Below, piece by piece: positions 25,197-33,803 of a stretch of DNA of 64,000 nucleotides. Made by a program: the position numbers and the translations under genes. The notes under the pieces are model-generated. The model was not told the origin of the DNA and made no database searches. It saw nothing but the letters and a program-made list of their open reading frames with translations. Origin of the DNA: Shewanella indica (lineage in GTDB: Bacteria; Pseudomonadota; Gammaproteobacteria; Enterobacterales; Shewanellaceae); the NCBI RefSeq assembly GCF_002836975.1, contig NZ_NIJK01000032.1, positions 1 through 64,000 of the forward strand. Reading direction: 5' to 3'. Each line of letters begins with the position of its first letter. The first letter of the stretch is position 1.

Positions 25197-26942
25197 ATGC
25201 ACACAGATTATGTTTTAAGACTTGCCCATCTCAACGATACCCACTCACACTTGGATCCCAGCCGGGTTCAGTTCAAGATTGACTCTCAGGGACGCGAGTT
25301 TGATCTTCACAGCCACAGTGGTGGCTACGCTCGGATCTCGGCTCAGGTCAAGGCCGCAAGAGACGCTGCCCAAGCACAAAACCAGCCTTTTATCCTGCTC
25401 CACGGCGGCGATTGTTTCCAGGGCACCTTGTATTACAGCCAGTTCAAAGGCCGGGCCAACGCCAAACTGCTAAAGATGTTGGCACCCGATGCCATGGTCA
25501 TAGGCAACCATGATATTGACGATGGCAACGCTCTGCTGGCCGGTTTTATCAAAGAGGTCGGCTTCCCTGTGCTAGCGGCCAATATGGATCTCAGCGGCGA
25601 AGCTGAAGATAAGCCCGGGCGTCTTCGAGGGCTGGACAACCTCTATGATCTGGATACTACCTCAGGCATCGGCCGCTGCCTGATAAAACCTTTCCACGAC
25701 AAGCAGCTGGCGATAGTTGGTATTACTCTGGATCAAATGAAAGCCATCGCCAGGCCGGATCCCGATACCGAATTTACCGATGCATTTGTCACTACCAGGA
25801 AGACAGTTGAAGCCCTCAGAGCCAAAGGCATAGTGCATATCATAGTGCTCAGTCACTTAGGGTTGGATCAAGACAGATTACTGGCCGAAACTATCCCTGG
25901 GATCAGCCTGATCGTCGGCGGCCACACCCATACCCTGATGGGTGATTTCCGCGGTTTTGGCCTGCCATGCCTGCCCTATGGTGAAAGCGTCAACGGCGTG
26001 CCTATCCTCCATGCCGGTAAACATGCCGAAACCCTGGGGCTCGCCGACATTCAGTTCGATGGCACGGGCCGGGTGACCCGACTCGAAGGCAGTAACATCT
26101 TTATGCTGGACCGTCAGTTTCTGCTGAGCGGCCCCCAGGCGGCCACCGAAGCCGACTATCAAGCCGCCAAGGCGATCTTGGAGCAACACCCAGGTATTCA
26201 CTGGGATGATAACGATGAAGCCATGGAGCAAGTGATAGCCAACGAGTTCCGCCCGGCGATAAGCTGCATGGAAAATCAGGTGCTTGCCCTGGTATCCAAA
26301 CCTCTGGTGCATACCCGTCTGCCAAGCCACACCCTGCCCCACGGCAGTGAAATAGCCCCCTGGGTCAGCCGCAGTATGTTTCTGGAGTCCAGAGCCAAAG
26401 ACCAAAGAGTAGACTTTGCGCTGCATAACGCCGGCGGCGTGCGTCAATCTGTGCCCCAAGGACAACTGACCAAAGCCGATGTGCTCGGGCGCCTGTTGCC
26501 GTTTGAATTGCCGCTGGTTAAATATGAAATCGCCGGGGAACACCTCTACCAGGCACTGGAGTCGGCCATCAACGCCGCCACCAACAACGGTGTGCGTGGT
26601 ACCGGCGCCGGCAGTTTTCCCTATACCTATGGGCTGAGATATTTCTATGATGGCCGCAGACAGCAGGGAGAAAGACTATTCCGGCTGGAGCTGTTGCGGG
26701 CAAATGGCCTGTGGCAAGCGCTGGCACCAGAGCAGCATTATGTCGGGGTGTCCACCTGCTACACCACGGCCGGGAAAGAAGGCTATGAGCCTCTGCTGCA
26801 AGCCCGCTGGCAGGAGTCCATGCCATCACTGACATTGCCGGGCGCCTTCATCAACTTCCTGAAAAAAGCTCCCAAACTGGATGAGTTGCTATTGCCCCAT
26901 GTGCACTATACCAGCCACAGAGCCGAAGCAGCCGGCGAATAA
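25197..26942 (+). CDS. Metallophosphoesterase/5'-nucleotidase family protein (cytosolic)
   Basis: Resembles UshA-type 5'-nucleotidases and 2',3'-cyclic phosphodiesterases. Metal-binding motifs are in order: 'LAHLNDTHSH', 'HGGDCFQGTLYY', 'VIGNHDID', 'VLSHLGLDQD', 'VGGHTHT'. The C-terminal substrate domain has 'FALHNAGGVRQSVPQGQLTKAD'. It should hydrolyse nucleotides or similar phosphate esters. The start is ATG 25197 after GAGGATGAT, giving 581 aa; it lacks the signal peptide that most family members have, so it is predicted cytosolic. A longer open frame begins inside the preceding terminator and is not credible. It is monocistronic. Confidence 0.85.
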   Translation: MHTDYVLRLAHLNDTHSHLDPSRVQFKIDSQGREFDLHSHSGGYARISAQVKAARDAAQAQNQPFILLHGGDCFQGTLYYSQFKGRANAKLLKMLAPDAMVIGNHDIDDGNALLAGFIKEVGFPVLAANMDLSGEAEDKPGRLRGLDNLYDLDTTSGIGRCLIKPFHDKQLAIVGITLDQMKAIARPDPDTEFTDAFVTTRKTVEALRAKGIVHIIVLSHLGLDQDRLLAETIPGISLIVGGHTHTLMGDFRGFGLPCLPYGESVNGVPILHAGKHAETLGLADIQFDGTGRVTRLEGSNIFMLDRQFLLSGPQAATEADYQAAKAILEQHPGIHWDDNDEAMEQVIANEFRPAISCMENQVLALVSKPLVHTRLPSHTLPHGSEIAPWVSRSMFLESRAKDQRVDFALHNAGGVRQSVPQGQLTKADVLGRLLPFELPLVKYEIAGEHLYQALESAINAATNNGVRGTGAGSFPYTYGLRYFYDGRRQQGERLFRLELLRANGLWQALAPEQHYVGVSTCYTTAGKEGYEPLLQARWQESMPSLTLPGAFINFLKKAPKLDELLLPHVHYTSHRAEAAGE

Positions 26943-27040
26943 GCTGGCATATTGAGCGCGGTTATCCCTCGCCCCTGTGCGGGCAAAGCAACCATTCAAG
27001 GCCATAAGCTCTGCTCCTAAACCCTGGTTGTAAGCCATTT

Positions 27041-27109
27041 TATAAACTGCTTTATAAACCTACCGCCTTCATAAACCTATGGTTCCATAAACCAACCGCT
27101 TCATAAACC
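27041..27109. repeat. Degenerate 16-17-bp tandem repeats at the lysR 3' end
   Basis: The word ATAAAC(C) recurs with ends near 27060, 27077, 27093 and 27109, embedded in units like TTCATAAACCTACCG. The last unit includes the LysR stop codon. The stretch from 26943 to 27040 holds no gene. Confidence 0.6.
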
Positions 27110-27994
27110 AAAGTCACTGCCTTGCAGGCGCTCGGCAAACCAGCCAAGCGCCTTTCCCATCTCCCCTTTTCGCCAGGCCATATAGATGGGCAGCGAAGGC
27201 CTAGGCAAGGCCACTTCACGCTGCACCAACTCACCTTTGGCCAACGCATCCCGGATCAAATGCACAGGCAGAAAACCCACCCCTATTCCCATCTTCTGTG
27301 CGGTGATCTTGGCTTCCATCGACGACACCCGGATAAGCTGACGACTGTCAAACACCCCACAGGAGCGCTGACTCAAGGAGCGCGAGGTATCTGCCACTAT
27401 GATAGATGGAAATTGCAACAAGGCTTCAGAAGCTATCTCAGTGTCAAATTGCGCCAAGGGATGCTCAGGCGCCACAACAAACACAAACTCCAGCTCACCA
27501 AGCTTTTGCAGTTCATACTGACCTCTTGGCAATTCACCTGTGACGCCTATGGCGATATCGGCGCGGTTGGAATAAAGCGCATCCCAGCCGCCGCCAAGGG
27601 CCTCATGGGTCACGCTGACGGTGAGCTGTTTACCCAGCTCAGTGAATTCTTTAATTAGTGAAAGCAGCGGTGCCTGCGGCAAAACCGTATCCAGCGCCAG
27701 GGTCAGTTGCGCCTCCCAACCGGTTTCCAATTGCCTCACGGCATCCTCAAGCCGGGCGGTGGCCGCCAGGATCTCCCGCCCCTGGGTCAACACCAAACGT
27801 CCCACTTCGGTAAGTTGAGCCCGAGTGCCCTTACGTTCAAATAATCTGCTTCCCAGCTCACTCTCCAGCTTTTGAACCTGATAGGTCAAGGCAGATGGCA
27901 CCTTGAAAAGCGCCTCGGCCGCTGCCGAGAAACTGCCTTTTCTATCTATAGCATCCAATACTTTAAGCGCATCCAGGCTAATGACAGAGTGCAT
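27101..27994 (-). CDS. LysR-family transcriptional regulator
   Basis: The N-terminal winged helix-turn-helix ('LDAIDRKGSFSAAAEALFKVPSALTYQVQKL') and a periplasmic-binding-like effector domain ('QLTLALDTVLPQAPLLSLIKEF') define a LysR regulator of 297 aa. ATG 27994 ('MHSVISLDALKVL') is chosen over an upstream TTG. It is divergent from the DoxX gene. A palindrome TTCAATTTTTTTGAA (28008-28022) of the LysR T-N11-A type lies just before its start, so it probably controls itself and the doxX/pirin genes. The last residues and stop lie in a small tandem repeat. Confidence 0.9.
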   Translation of the reverse strand: MHSVISLDALKVLDAIDRKGSFSAAAEALFKVPSALTYQVQKLESELGSRLFERKGTRAQLTEVGRLVLTQGREILAATARLEDAVRQLETGWEAQLTLALDTVLPQAPLLSLIKEFTELGKQLTVSVTHEALGGGWDALYSNRADIAIGVTGELPRGQYELQKLGELEFVFVVAPEHPLAQFDTEIASEALLQFPSIIVADTSRSLSQRSCGVFDSRQLIRVSSMEAKITAQKMGIGVGFLPVHLIRDALAKGELVQREVALPRPSLPIYMAWRKGEMGKALGWFAERLQGSDFGL

Positions 27995-28007
27995 GACAAA
28001 ACCTATG

Positions 28008-28028
28008 TTCAATTTTTTTGAAGTTCAA
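28008..28028. promoter_or_regulatory. Putative LysR operator
   Basis: TTCAATTTTTTTGAA is a perfect palindrome with T-N11-A geometry. It overlaps a second near-palindrome, TTGAAGTTCAA. It lies between lysR and doxX, divergent genes. Confidence 0.5.
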
Positions 28029-28132
28029 TGTCAAAATGTTCCGATTTTCAGCCGCAAAGGTCAAGAATAAACTGCACAGTAACTGGACAGGAAAGCCTAT
28101 CCACCCTATTCAAATTCATTGAGGACACCATT

Positions 28133-28576
28133 ATGAAACACCTGATGATAAAACTGCTCCGCACCGATGCCGGTTTCGCGCCTCTGGCGCTGCGCCTGCC
28201 TATAGGTATCACTTTTATGGCTCACGGCGCCCAGAAGCTCTTTGGCTGGTTCGGCGGTTACGGCCTGGAAGGCACAGGACAATGGATGACCTCTATCGGC
28301 CTGACTCCCGGATATTTGATGGCGCTGATGGCCGGTTCCAGTGAGTTTTTCGGCGGTCTGCTGCTTATCATAGGTTTGCTGATTCGCCCCACTTCCGCGG
28401 TGTTGGCCTTCACCATGCTGATGGCGATAGTCACAGTGCACCTGGACAACGGTTTGTTTATGTCCAACAACGGTTACGAGTTTGGTCTGGCATTGCTGGC
28501 CGCCACTGTATCCCTGGCGATTTCCGGCGCCGGTAAACTGTCCGTCGACAACATGATTGCCAGCAAGACACATTAA
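28133..28576 (+). CDS. DoxX-family membrane protein
   Basis: A 147-aa inner-membrane protein with four hydrophobic segments and the DoxX features 'PLALRLPIGITFMAHGAQKLFGWFGG' and 'SSEFFGGLLLIIGLLIRPTS'. DoxX proteins are linked to redox stress and respiratory functions; the precise reaction is unclear. ATG 28133 follows GAGGACACC; the longer open frame runs through the intergenic operator and is rejected. It is transcribed away from the lysR gene and probably with the pirin gene 124 bases downstream. Confidence 0.88.
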   Translation: MKHLMIKLLRTDAGFAPLALRLPIGITFMAHGAQKLFGWFGGYGLEGTGQWMTSIGLTPGYLMALMAGSSEFFGGLLLIIGLLIRPTSAVLAFTMLMAIVTVHLDNGLFMSNNGYEFGLALLAATVSLAISGAGKLSVDNMIASKTH

Positions 28577-28700
28577 TTCTTGTAAAGCACACATCTTGCT
28601 TTAAGCCATTCACTGCTTACAGGCCTTGCATCTTGACCTGTAAGTCTGTGAAGAGCACATAAAAAACTTGTCTGCACCTTCCCAGCAGGAGAACTGAATT

Positions 28701-29393
28701 ATGATTTATGTACGTCATGCCGATGAGCGCGGCCGGGCCGACTTCGGCTGGCTCAGGAGCCAACACAGTTTTTCATTCGGCAACTATTACGATCCAAGGT
28801 TTATGGGGGTCTCGGCCCTGAGGGTCATCAATGATGAGAGAGTCGCACCAAGCGCCGGTTTTGATACCCACGGCCACAAGGATATGGAGATCATCAGCTA
28901 TGTGATTTCCGGCACCATAGCCCATAAAGACAGCTTTGGTCATGTGAAAACCCTGCCGGCCGGTGAGTTCCAACTTATGTCTGCCGGCACGGGGATCTAT
29001 CACAGTGAATACAATGCCTCGGCAACTGAACCTCTGCATTTCCTGCAGATCTGGATCCAACCGAGTAGCCAGGGTGGCACCCCGGGTTATCAGCAAAAAG
29101 CCTTTGTCCAGAGTTCGTCCCTGACCCCGGTCGTCACTCCCGATGGCCGCGATGGCACCCTGTCCATCAAACAGGACGCCAGCGTCTACCGCCTGGAGCT
29201 AACCGCTGCCGAGCAGACGAGCTTCAAGCTGGCAAAGGGGCGCAACTTCTATGCTCAAGTGGTGGAAGGAGAGCTGCAACTGGCAGGTGAACCCCTGCAA
29301 AGTGGCGATGGTATTCACATCAACGAACTTGAGGAGTTTGTCATCAAGGCCGGCAACAAGCGTACTGTCGCCCTGGTGTTTGATTTGCCGTAA
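28701..29393 (+). CDS. Pirin-family protein (YhhW-type quercetinase-like)
   Basis: Bicupin protein of 230 aa. The N-terminal cupin shows the metal-binding set 'FDTHGHKDMEIISYV' and 'HKDSFGH', then 'GTGIYHSEYNASATEPLHFLQIWIQPSS', typical of the YhhW/pirin family, some of which cleave quercetin in vitro. The ATG follows AGGAG. It follows DoxX in the same direction; lysR-doxX-pirin groups recur in proteobacteria and suggest a response to aromatic or oxidative stress (inference). Confidence 0.9.
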   Translation: MIYVRHADERGRADFGWLRSQHSFSFGNYYDPRFMGVSALRVINDERVAPSAGFDTHGHKDMEIISYVISGTIAHKDSFGHVKTLPAGEFQLMSAGTGIYHSEYNASATEPLHFLQIWIQPSSQGGTPGYQQKAFVQSSSLTPVVTPDGRDGTLSIKQDASVYRLELTAAEQTSFKLAKGRNFYAQVVEGELQLAGEPLQSGDGIHINELEEFVIKAGNKRTVALVFDLP

Positions 29394-29467
29394 CCAGCAG
29401 CGTTTTTGGCGTTTGTCCAAGGCCGCCCCTGGAACTTCATTTGGGTGATTTTCCAGGGCAGCTTAGG

Positions 29468-29977
29468 TTATAACTGCAGCAGCATACTGAAATTGGTCAA
29501 CACTTCCCCGTGACGTTGATGCTGATTGCGCTTCAAGGTTGTAAAGCCCTGCTTGCCGAAAAACGCTTTGGCATAGAAAGAAGCTTCAACCCTCAAACAC
29601 TGCACCCCGGAATCGACGGCGTATCTCAATAGCTGCCGGTAGAGCTCGGCGGCAATCCCCCGGCGCTGGGCATTGGGGTGAGAAAAAAGGCAGTCTATCT
29701 CGGCTTCACCCGGCGCATTCAAAGGCTTTAAGTTAATAAATCCAAGCAAATTGCGACCATCTTCGGCAACCCAGAGCGCCGTCCCCTGCAAACGATTTCG
29801 CCACTCATCTTCGCTGCGCTTTGCCGGCGACCAGGCCTGGCATTGCGCCTGACTGTAATGCTCAGTGCTGGCGTTTACCACCAGATGAAACAGCTCGGCG
29901 ATGGCCGCGCAGTCCTCAGGGCGACCTTGGCGAACAATAAAGCCATGCTCGATTTGAGTGGCAGTTGGTGAGTTCAT
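29468..29977 (-). CDS. GNAT-family N-acetyltransferase
   Basis: A 169-aa GNAT with acetyl-CoA-binding motif A 'IDCLFSHPNAQRRGIAAELYRQLL' (R/Q-x-x-G-x-A). Substrate unknown. Its start overlaps the stop of the next GNAT upstream by four bases, so the two form an operon. The two paralogues differ enough to have distinct substrates. Confidence 0.85.
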   Translation of the reverse strand: MNSPTATQIEHGFIVRQGRPEDCAAIAELFHLVVNASTEHYSQAQCQAWSPAKRSEDEWRNRLQGTALWVAEDGRNLLGFINLKPLNAPGEAEIDCLFSHPNAQRRGIAAELYRQLLRYAVDSGVQCLRVEASFYAKAFFGKQGFTTLKRNQHQRHGEVLTNFSMLLQL

Positions 29978-30507
29978 GGAGACTTAACTCTTTCGTGCAC
30001 CAAAGGCGCCAGTATCAGCTTCATAAAATAGCTGCCGAACATTTGGCCGGATTTTTCCTGATAGCTTTTGTGACGCAAACGAAACCCTGCACGCTCAAAC
30101 ACAGGTTTGGACAGCGCCGAAGCATCTGTTGTCAGGTGATGATAGCCTTGGGTGAGTGCCCACTTCTTGGCGGCTTCAAGCAAGGAGGAGGCAACACCCT
30201 GACGCTGGCTATCGGGCGCCACATAAAGGCAGGCGATGTAACCTCGCTCACGGAAGGTGGTCTCCAGCAACACAAAGCCCACACATAGAGGACTTTGCTC
30301 ACTGCCCTTGAGCATCACCCAGGCCTGAGCCCGTTTGAGCCTTAGCTGCCAGTATCGCCCCGAGCGCGGCGCCGCCGACCAAGCCAGACGCTGAGCCGCA
30401 TTATAGCGGGCATCATCTATGGCAGTAACGGCACTGTGGTACAGATTGGCTATCTGCTCCCCCAAGTGCCTGTGACGAGAATGAGAGTAAACCTCTACCC
30501 GCAACAT
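29974..30507 (-). CDS. GNAT-family N-acetyltransferase (paralogue)
   Basis: Motif A 'ACLYVAPDSQRQGVASSLLEAA' and 'AGFRLRHKSYQEKSGQMFGSYFM' identify a GNAT. A GTG at 30525 could add six residues; ATG 30507 ('MLRVEVYSHSRHRHLGEQIA') is preferred, although neither has a clear ribosome binding site. Overlap with the downstream GNAT suggests cotranscription. Substrate unknown. Confidence 0.82.
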   Translation of the reverse strand: MLRVEVYSHSRHRHLGEQIANLYHSAVTAIDDARYNAAQRLAWSAAPRSGRYWQLRLKRAQAWVMLKGSEQSPLCVGFVLLETTFRERGYIACLYVAPDSQRQGVASSLLEAAKKWALTQGYHHLTTDASALSKPVFERAGFRLRHKSYQEKSGQMFGSYFMKLILAPLVHERVKSP

Positions 30508-30583
30508 GAGAATTGGTACCAACACAGTTGAATTGCAGGCATTCTGCCCGACATTTGTGCTCAGGCAAAGCCCTTAAGCACAA

Positions 30584-30614
30584 ATAAAAAAAGCCGCGAA
30601 CAGAGTCGCGACTT
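30584..30614 (-). terminator. Terminator after the NrfJ-like gene
   Basis: Read leftwards, AAGTCGCGA pairs with TCGCGGCTT (one G-T wobble) and runs into TTTTTAT. Confidence 0.75.
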
Positions 30615-30633
30615 TAACAGAGAGTGGATGAAA

Positions 30634-30933
30634 TCACTTCTTATCGATTTCACCAACAAACATCAGCTTGTCAAAAGTACGGTTGAGGGTCTTGCTGGTG
30701 AAGTTGTTCATCCACATCTGCTCGGTCACCTGCACCTTATCACCCTTGGCCACAGCTACCTGAGGACCAGCCGCCCAAAAGGTTTTATCGGCTTCTTTAA
30801 TCTGCACATAGGTATAACCGCCACTATTCATGGTGTCGACCACTGTGCCTTCATGTACCGCACCTTGTGCCCAGGCTGAAGATATACCCAGAGCCAAAGC
30901 CGCGGTCGCCAAGATCTTTGCCAATTTTGCCAT
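30634..30933 (-). CDS. Periplasmic NrfJ-related small protein
   Basis: A 99-aa exported protein. It has a Sec signal peptide ('LAKILATAALALGISSAWAQ', cleavage after AWA), then 'GTVVDTMNSGGYTYVQIKEADKTFWAAGPQVAV', a small beta-barrel signature I recall from NrfJ-related proteins of Shewanella. The function is not established; NrfJ is associated with nitrite-reductase clusters in other species, but no nrf genes lie here. Single gene with its own terminator. Confidence 0.7.
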   Translation of the reverse strand: MAKLAKILATAALALGISSAWAQGAVHEGTVVDTMNSGGYTYVQIKEADKTFWAAGPQVAVAKGDKVQVTEQMWMNNFTSKTLNRTFDKLMFVGEIDKK

Positions 30934-31026
30934 TGTCTGTTGCTTCCTGTTGTCGTTGGAAATACTGCGCCATTAAAACATGTGTTATTTCATAAATCGC
31001 TAATAGGGTTCACACTTTTGACAGCT

Positions 31027-31242
31027 TCACGTACGTAGCAATGGCCGCAGCATAGACTCAAGACCATTGAGCTTCACCTCATAGATAAGCGCCAATTGCT
31101 GCCCAAGCTTGCCCTCGGGGAACCCCTTGGAGTGAAACCACACCAGATAAGGCTCGGGAAGCTCCAATAACTTGCGTCCGGCGTACTTGCCAAAGGGCAT
31201 GGTCTGATTGATCGCTTCCAACAACTGCTGTTCCGGCTGCAT
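31027..31242 (-). CDS. DUF3820 family protein (71 aa)
   Basis: 'MPFGKYAGRKLLELPEPYLVWF' is the signature of DUF3820, sometimes called the quorum-sensing-regulated virulence factor family, of unknown biochemical role. The ATG follows GGAGAGAAG. Short cytosolic protein, monocistronic. Confidence 0.88.
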   Translation of the reverse strand: MQPEQQLLEAINQTMPFGKYAGRKLLELPEPYLVWFHSKGFPEGKLGQQLALIYEVKLNGLESMLRPLLRT

Positions 31243-31468
31243 CTTCTCTCCGTTTCAGGCTAAAGTTGCCAGTATACTCCGGAAAAGTAAACTTGAGTGG
31301 AAAGCCTGCCAAGCCGCGCGGCTCAGCGCCAAATTTTGTCTGAGGTCAATTCAGCGACGTATAAGTGACCCACGACATGAATAACTGTCGAATTGATAAC
31401 TCAACTAGCCTACCTGGGTAAACCGCAGCGTTAGCCTGGCCTTCAACAAAGAAAGGCAAGCTTTCAAT

Positions 31469-31933
31469 TCAACCTACGCTTTTCAGCCAAAGATTTCCCG
31501 GCACACTATGGCCGCCAGGCTTGAACCCCAGGCGCTGTGCCAAGACTTCATCTCCCGGAAGCACCTCCAGCATCAGTTGCCATTTAGGCGAGCCCAGAAG
31601 CGATAATCGCTCAATGACAGTCTCCAACAAAAAGCTGCCGAGTCCAAGATGGCGAAATTCGGGCAACACCAGAAAATCCTGTAGCAGATAGTGTCCAGGC
31701 TCCCGACAAGATCCAGCTGCAGAGCCGCTTCGCACCAAAGCCAGCGCCACCAGTTGCCCACCTTGCTGATTTTCCCTGATACATAAGGACAACAATGGTT
31801 TGGCAGGCAAATAACTGTCATCCAGTCCATGCACGGGCAGTCCAGCCCTGTCTCTAAGCAACAAGAGTTCATGGATTGCCAGACAACACTCCTCAACTTC
31901 AAAGCGACTGGTCTGGTTAAGTACGTGGCCCAT
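31469..31933 (-). CDS. GNAT-family acetyltransferase (154 aa)
   Basis: Motif A is 'YLLQDFLVLPEFRHLGLGSFLLE' with R-x-x-G-L-G. The open frame continues 66 codons upstream to a GTG, but AAGGAGGCATTT directly precedes the internal ATG at 31933 ('MGHVLNQTSRFEVEECC'). That start gives a typical GNAT length and leaves the upstream extension non-coding. Substrate unknown. Confidence 0.75.
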   Translation of the reverse strand: MGHVLNQTSRFEVEECCLAIHELLLLRDRAGLPVHGLDDSYLPAKPLLSLCIRENQQGGQLVALALVRSGSAAGSCREPGHYLLQDFLVLPEFRHLGLGSFLLETVIERLSLLGSPKWQLMLEVLPGDEVLAQRLGFKPGGHSVPGNLWLKSVG

Positions 31934-32133
31934 AAATGCCTCCTTGCATAAATGCAGATGGTCGGAACGTCCAGAGAAAAGTCTGGCTAGCATCCCAACA
32001 TGGCAGAGTTCTGTGGCAAGGAAATGACAGTTGCTAAGCTCACCAAGCGGCATAGAGTAATAAAAGACCACTCCCTTCTCGGCCCATAGACACCCAAGCG
32101 TTTGATTAACAGCCCAATCGACAAAGATCACAT

Positions 32134-32451
32134 TTATTTATATTTTTTAAATCTAAAAAAAATACTTTTAATTCCTATATACAGTATTGGCGGTGTCATA
32201 AAAGAGACTCTGGCGGTTCGGATCCGGGCACAGTTCAGTTTTAACAAATAAATGACGCGGCAACATTTTTTTAACGACATAATTTTATTGATAATTTCTC
32301 CGGCCACCTTACTCATGGATAACACCGCCATTATTACGACAACCCAAGAGGGTAACGCCAAAAACATGACGCCACAAAAACAATAAAAACCAATAAAAAT
32401 CATCAAGTTGACCAATAACAATTTAACTTTTACATTTGTTTTACCGTTCAC
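32134..32451 (-). CDS. Small membrane protein, unknown (105 aa)
   Basis: Starts with GTG directly after a perfect GGAGGT with a five-base spacer. Two hydrophobic segments (about residues 9-30, 'LLLVNLMIFIGFYCFCGVMF', and 32-48, 'PSWVVVIMAVLSMSKVAG') predict an inner-membrane hairpin, followed by a basic tail. AT-rich compared with neighbours. No family recognised. The strong ribosome binding site is the main support. Confidence 0.5.
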   Translation of the reverse strand: MNGKTNVKVKLLLVNLMIFIGFYCFCGVMFLALPSWVVVIMAVLSMSKVAGEIINKIMSLKKCCRVIYLLKLNCARIRTARVSFMTPPILYIGIKSIFFRFKKYK

Positions 32452-32601
32452 TGTTCACCTCCGTCAGCGAAAGCTTTTGGGAGCGCAAACAAGCAACGAC
32501 ACGGTAAACATTAAGTAGGGAACATTTCCGAACCAAGGAAAGTTGTAAGCCATCAGGGAAAGAACAAATAACTTAAGAACAAGCTTTCAGAGGGCAAGAC
32601 A

Positions 32602-33345
32602 ATGATCATACTCGTTGGCGGTGAAAAGGGGGGCAGCGGCAAAAGCTGCCTGGCACAAAACATTGCCGTTTTTCTCACGGTAGAGTGTGGCGCATCGGTG
32701 ATCATGGTGGATTGCGACCCTCAGCGAACCACCTCTGATTGGATCCAGGCCCGCAACAACGACAGCAAACTCGCCGGGATTAACTGTGTGCAACTCTATG
32801 GCAAAATCCGCAACGATCTACTGAGCCTGGAGCAACACTACGACTACGTGATAGTCGATTGCGGCGGCCAGGACAACTTGGCGCTACGTGCCACCATGTC
32901 AGTAGCCTCCCATGTACTTATGCCCCTTAGACCCAAGCGCCGCGATCTTAAAACCGTCAGCCATATGGATGATATCGTCGCCACCTGCATGATGATAAAC
33001 CCCAAGATGCGCGCCTCTTTTGTTATCACCCAGTGCCCTAACCTGCCCAACCAGGCCAGCCGTATTCTCGAGGCCAAGGAAGTCTGTAAAACCTACGATA
33101 TCAATGTGCTGGACGCCATTACCTACAGCCGCAACATCTATGATGACAGCGAAGAGTCCGGCCGCTCGGTAATTGAATTCGAGCCCAAGGGCAAGGCCGC
33201 CACCGAGATCCGTGCCATCGCCTGCGAAATGCTGCAGGCACAGAATGCCACTGAGATCCGCAGCCGCCTGATGACCAACCAACTCAACAGCATGAGGACT
33301 CAGTATGGGACTGGCCGATCTGAAGAAAAACGTTACGCCATCTGA
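32602..33345 (+). CDS. ParA-family ATPase (orphan, chromosomal)
   Basis: The deviant Walker A 'GGEKGGSGKSCLAQNIA' (K at the signature position), Walker A' 'VIMVDCDPQRTTSDW' and Walker B 'YDYVIVDCGGQD' mark a small ParA/MinD ATPase of 247 aa without the HTH domain of large ParAs. Such ATPases position plasmids or protein complexes on the nucleoid. The ATG follows AGAGGGCAAGAC. The downstream RHH gene starts inside its last 41 bases, so the two form a tightly coupled pair as in type Ib partition or carboxysome/chemotaxis positioning systems. No replication gene or centromere-like repeat array is visible. Confidence 0.88.
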   Translation: MIILVGGEKGGSGKSCLAQNIAVFLTVECGASVIMVDCDPQRTTSDWIQARNNDSKLAGINCVQLYGKIRNDLLSLEQHYDYVIVDCGGQDNLALRATMSVASHVLMPLRPKRRDLKTVSHMDDIVATCMMINPKMRASFVITQCPNLPNQASRILEAKEVCKTYDINVLDAITYSRNIYDDSEESGRSVIEFEPKGKAATEIRAIACEMLQAQNATEIRSRLMTNQLNSMRTQYGTGRSEEKRYAI

Positions 33346-33709
33346 GGTTGATGCCCGCAGACATATGATGGCCATGCAATCCCTGGATGAGTTTATCGAC
33401 GGCGCCATCTATTACGCCATGGGACAAACACAACAAGCGGCGGTAACTATGCCGGTTGAGCAACTGTGTTCCAATACAGCTTCCACCAATCAGGAAGCCA
33501 CCCAGCAAAAGCTGATACCCAAACGTCGCCACGAACCTTTTCGCAAGGCGACTTTTACCCTGAGTGAAGCGGCCATCAGCCACCTGGCCGAAATGGCCAG
33601 CGACTGTGATATTGCCAAGTCACGCCTGATACGTTTGCTTATCAAGCATCATCACAGCCTGGCGCCACAAGAGCGCCGCGAGCTGGAACAGAAGTTTATG
33701 CCGGACTAA
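33305..33709 (+). CDS. RHH-like partner protein of the ParA ATPase (134 aa)
   Basis: The C-terminal part, 'FRKATFTLSEAAISHLAEMA' then 'DIAKSRLIRLLIKHH', has the strand-helix-helix pattern of ribbon-helix-helix DNA-binding proteins. The N-terminal 70 residues look flexible (Gln/Thr-rich), as in small ParB/ParG-type partners, whose N-termini contact the ATPase. Overlap of 41 bases with parA. A strong terminator follows, closing a two-gene operon. Confidence 0.65.
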   Translation: MGLADLKKNVTPSEVDARRHMMAMQSLDEFIDGAIYYAMGQTQQAAVTMPVEQLCSNTASTNQEATQQKLIPKRRHEPFRKATFTLSEAAISHLAEMASDCDIAKSRLIRLLIKHHHSLAPQERRELEQKFMPD

Positions 33710-33754
33710 CTCTTTCCCTTGAACTGCGTGGACTGTTTGACACTCCCACCCTTT

Positions 33755-33803
33755 GCTGACAGCCGATAACAGGTTTCAACCTCTTTGCTGTCAGCTTTTT
33801 TTT
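33755..33803 (+). terminator. Terminator after the ParA/RHH pair
   Basis: GCTGACAG (33755-33762) pairs with CTGTCAGC (33788-33795), followed by eight T. Confidence 0.75.

Noticed and set aside
31934-32131. 66-residue N-terminal extension of the GNAT at 31469
   Set aside because: No ribosome binding site at the GTG, while AAGGAGG precedes the internal ATG.
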